Shown here: one piece after another, positions 61,275-64,000 of the stretch
How the letters are laid out: every line of letters begins with the position of its first letter
Position numbering within the stretch: position 1 is the first letter of the stretch
Origin: Eimeria necatrix
Taxonomy: Eukaryota > Apicomplexa > Conoidasida > Eucoccidiorida > Eimeriidae
Assembly (NCBI RefSeq): GCF_000499385.1
Contig: NW_013651986.1
Span: 24,074 to 88,073, forward strand
DNA: 64,000 bases
Reading direction: 5' to 3'
The notes under the pieces: generated by a model
The model's input: only the letters and a program-made list of their open reading frames with translations
What the model was told of the DNA's origin: nothing
Database searches by the model: none
Translations under genes and position numbers: made by a program

Positions 61275-61298
61275 CCTAAACCCTAAACCCTAAACCCT
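61275..61298. repeat. Telomere-like CCCTAAA repeats, C-strand orientation
   Basis: Three tandem AAACCCT units lie on the + strand, just outside the CCCH gene's 5' end. They face a second cluster at 61391-61430 in the opposite orientation. Confidence 0.92.
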
Positions 61299-61390
61299 CA
61301 AACACACCACTCCCCCCTCACCGCCGCCACTGCCCCCAAACACCAAGCCCTGAACCCTCTCGGGACCCCCAGCCAGAGCCCCAAATAAAG

Positions 61391-61430
61391 GTTTAGGGTT
61401 TTTATTTCTTGCTTTAGGGTTTAGGGTTTA
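61391..61430. repeat. Telomere-like TTTAGGG repeats, G-strand orientation
   Basis: Three TTTAGGG units occur, the first separated from the others by a T/C-rich 14-base gap. Relative to 61275-61298 they are inverted, with about 92 bases between. The pair could fold back. Confidence 0.9.
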
Positions 61431-64000
61431 CCTGCTCAGTCTTCGTCTCGGTGTTTGTCGCTGCAACGGGATTCGCTACCCCGCCCTCCTGCAGCAGCAG
61501 CAGCAGCAGCAGCAGCAGTGCGCGGCGTTAACCGCAGCAAGCAGCTCTAGACGGCGAATTAGCTACGGGAAAATTGAGGAGCAGCAAAAAAGCTCGCAGG
61601 AGCAGCAGCAGCACAAAGCCCACAAGCCTCAACCCCGAGGCTGAACACGGCAGCAGCTGCTGCGCCGGCCGGGCAACGGGATCGATCGTTCCCGTCAGTC
61701 CCTCAGGCATGTTTAGTGCTAAGCAGCACTTAAATAGCTTTTTAAGCAGCAAAGAGAGGGTTTATGCAGGGCTGGAGGCCAGCAGCAGCAGCAGCAGCCG
61801 CAGGAACAGCAGCACCGGCAGCAGGAACCTCACAGAGGGGGCAGGCTCCACTTCAGCGGTATGTACACCCGACAACGTATTCGGGGGCCTGGGAGGCCCC
61901 ATTTTTGAATTTGCAAGAATTGAATAACTGCCAGGAGCCGCATTAGTATTGCTGCTGCTGCTGTTGGCGCGGGCGCAGAGCTGCTGCTGCTGCTGCTCCT
62001 GCTGCTGCTGCTGCTGTAGTGATCAGTGCGCTGCGCACTGCGGCGTAGTCCAGTGCCGCCACGTCGTTGGTGCAGTCCTCCCTGGATTCCTACTCTCCAC
62101 GGAATGGCATTTCAAATAAAGATATTAAATAGTTAAAAGTGCCAGAGACACTCGAGATGAAGGGTGCTAATTCTTTTACACTAGAGCCTCACCGCGCTGT
62201 GCACACAGCCTCACCCAGCCCCAAACCTGCGGCCAGTGCCTTGCTGCCATTAGGCACGGGCAGCACCCAACCAGCTGCAGCAAAACACTTTTAAAATGGT
62301 TTATCTTCGCGAGTGCAAGAAAATAGGCCTTCTCCGGCGGAGTCCGTGGGACGCCGCGGCGCCGCGCGCAGCAGCCTACGCCCCCGCTGCCACCAACCCC
62401 CCCAAGTTGCAGATCTCTTGCTGCTGCGCGTTCTGTGGTGGAATTTTCGTTAATTTCGGCTAAGTCCGCGCCCCTAGCCCCTCCCCAGCCCATGTGCTGC
62501 AGTGGGGCCTGGGGACGGGGCCCCAGGGCAGCCACTGGTGTTCTTGTGCCACAGTTGTCTGTGCAGAAAAGGCTCGCGGGCCTCCCCCCAGCATTTGCGG
62601 CCAAAGTCCTCAGCCTGAAATGTGTGCTGCTGGGCTGCGGCCGCAGCTAAGAAGCTGCAGGGGCAATAAAGCTGTGGGGCTGCGTTGAGTTCAGTCGAGG
62701 CACTTGTGCTGTTTTGACTCAACTGAAGAAGTCTAAGGTCAAAAAAGCCCAGGTTGACTGCAACGCAGCGGCGCTTTGCTGGGGAAACTTTTGCCCCAGG
62801 TGGCTGCAGCAAAAGCCACGCCAGGCCGCACTACAGCTGCGCTGGAGGCTACGCACCAGAATGAGGGGTCCCACGAATGGGATTATCACTTGGAGACACT
62901 TTGTCTTTGCAATTCTGCCGCTGCCTTTGTGACGCAAAGCAACTTAATTTCGCAACTTAGACAGCCAATGGTGCCAGTAAAACTTACATCCCTCCTGTTG
63001 CCTGTAACTGCGCTGGAGTTGCAAGATGGCTGTAAGGCCAGTCTACTTAGCTCGAGAGAAGAAGACCCCTGCGCTGCATGTTCATGATAAAAGAAAACCA
63101 ATTGCTATAGAATAGGGCGCTTGATGGAAGTCGAAAACGACCGCAACGACAACCGTGGTCCTATAGGAACAACCGGGTCGATAGTCCAGCACGCATTTGC
63201 TTCCATTTGCATTCCGCCGGCACCTGCTGCTCCTCCTCTGACCTTCTGAAGTTTATCGCATGTCCTCATGACTTCACATGCACTTCCCCTCATGCCTTAA
63301 CGCAGTGGGGCTCCTCTGCTGCCTTCACACACTGGCGACTTCTACAAAATAGCCAGATCGAATTGGGGTTTGCCAGCTATTGCACAGCTGGTGCTAGCCC
63401 TCTTGGCAGAGGTCCCTATGCCACACTCGTAGATAGCACTTTAAAATAAAAAAATGTTTCTGCAGAAGAGCTAGAGGCAGAGCCACTTTGAATGCTTTAT
63501 TCGGAGTGAGGGAAAGCCACTCCGGCGTGAGCGCTTATTGCCCATGCAGGGAGCCCCACAGCACACCATTATTCCTGCATCTTGCACATATAATCAACCG
63601 ACTTGTCGCAGTTGCTCAGGGTAAACTGAAATAAAAGGCAGCAGCACTTCGAGCCTGGCACTGCGCCTAATGCTGATTGTTCTAGCACCTTTAGCGGGAG
63701 GTCTTTTTGCTTCAGCAGCAGCTGGCGCCGTATCCCCTAAGCCCTAAAACCATAGGTAATCTGCATTTTTTGCTCCAGCCTTAACTGCAGTGACCATAAT
63801 GATCCTTGATTCTTTTCATCCCACAGCGGCAACGGGGAAGGACCCAACCCACAATCGACAGTGACACGTTTGGGACTTGTAATGTCCTTAACCAGCAGAA
63901 AGCCTCTGCTGATTCTTCTACGAAGCATTTCCCAGATACTGCTTCAACTGGAGAGAGGAGGTACTGATTTCTTTTTTCTGTGGGAGACGCAGCTATTCTG

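Larger units (their letters stand above)
61102..64000. other. Right-end region without a supported gene
   Basis: The region has telomere-like repeats (annotated separately), a CAG tract at 61491-61518, CTG runs near 61950-62018, and then ordinary sequence. The longest frame is 142 codons on the minus strand (62176-62604), Gly/Arg/Ala-rich without a recognised domain. The last kb resembles repeat-poor DNA, with a degenerate CCCTAAGCCCTAAAACC at 63735. A gene with short exons could be missed. Confidence 0.5.

Noticed and set aside
48000..61500. CAG/CTG arrays as a possible CRISPR or satellite array
   Set aside because: These are trinucleotide repeats with no spacer structure, in a eukaryotic genome. 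CRISPR does not apply.
62176..62604. 142-codon minus-strand frame
   Set aside because: It is Gly/Arg/Ala-rich with no recognised domain and no splice-compatible neighbour.

Overview
This is eukaryotic nuclear DNA, most probably from a coccidian apicomplexan of the genus Eimeria. The support is direct: long CAG/CTG tracts that encode runs of Gln, Ser, Ala or Leu inside genes, interstitial AAACCCT/TTTAGGG telomere-like repeats, genes with several short introns, and alternation between repeat-poor DNA and GC-rich, repeat-dense, gene-dense DNA. That alternation matches the segmental organisation known for Eimeria chromosomes. I cannot name the species.

Layout. (1) 1 to about 28.5 kb is repeat-poor, of moderate GC, and has no convincing protein gene. 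It carries a dense one-strand series of a composite motif, (A/C/T)AG-NNN-GTRNG, which looks like a splice acceptor, three bases and a splice donor. I found about 70 copies between 0.2 and 25 kb, all on the + strand. It also has small duplications and a perfect 26-bp inverted repeat. (2) 29.0-38.7 kb has three genes: a NIPA/DMT-type membrane transporter (+, 11 exons), a PEX2-like peroxin with a C-terminal RING (-, 2 exons), and a YqgF/RuvX-type RNase H-fold protein (+, 2 exons). The first two converge and the last two diverge. (3) 38.7-43.5 kb returns to repeat-poor DNA and holds four tRNA-Asn(GUU) sequences in alternating orientation, one probably a pseudogene. (4) 43.5-47.8 kb is a six-exon gene for an armadillo-like protein starting Met-Gly-Cys, a likely dual-acylation signal, with a charged coiled-coil tail. 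(5) 48.9-61.1 kb is strongly repeat-rich: an NSUN-type RNA cytosine-5 methyltransferase (-), a START-domain lipid-transfer protein with an N-terminal hydrophobic leader (+), and a Gln-rich CCCH zinc-finger protein (-). Telomere-like repeats, GGGGGCCCC palindromes and AGCT tetranucleotide arrays lie between and inside them. (6) 61.1-64 kb has telomere-like repeats in opposite orientation and no gene I can support.

The genes are mostly housekeeping or organelle functions (ion transport, peroxisome import, RNA modification, lipid transfer, RNA binding) and do not form one pathway. Exon joins were chosen by hand from splice consensus, reading phase and protein-family fit. Every join listed keeps frame, but none is confirmed by transcripts. 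The most unusual signal is the acceptor-NNN-donor series in the first 25 kb.
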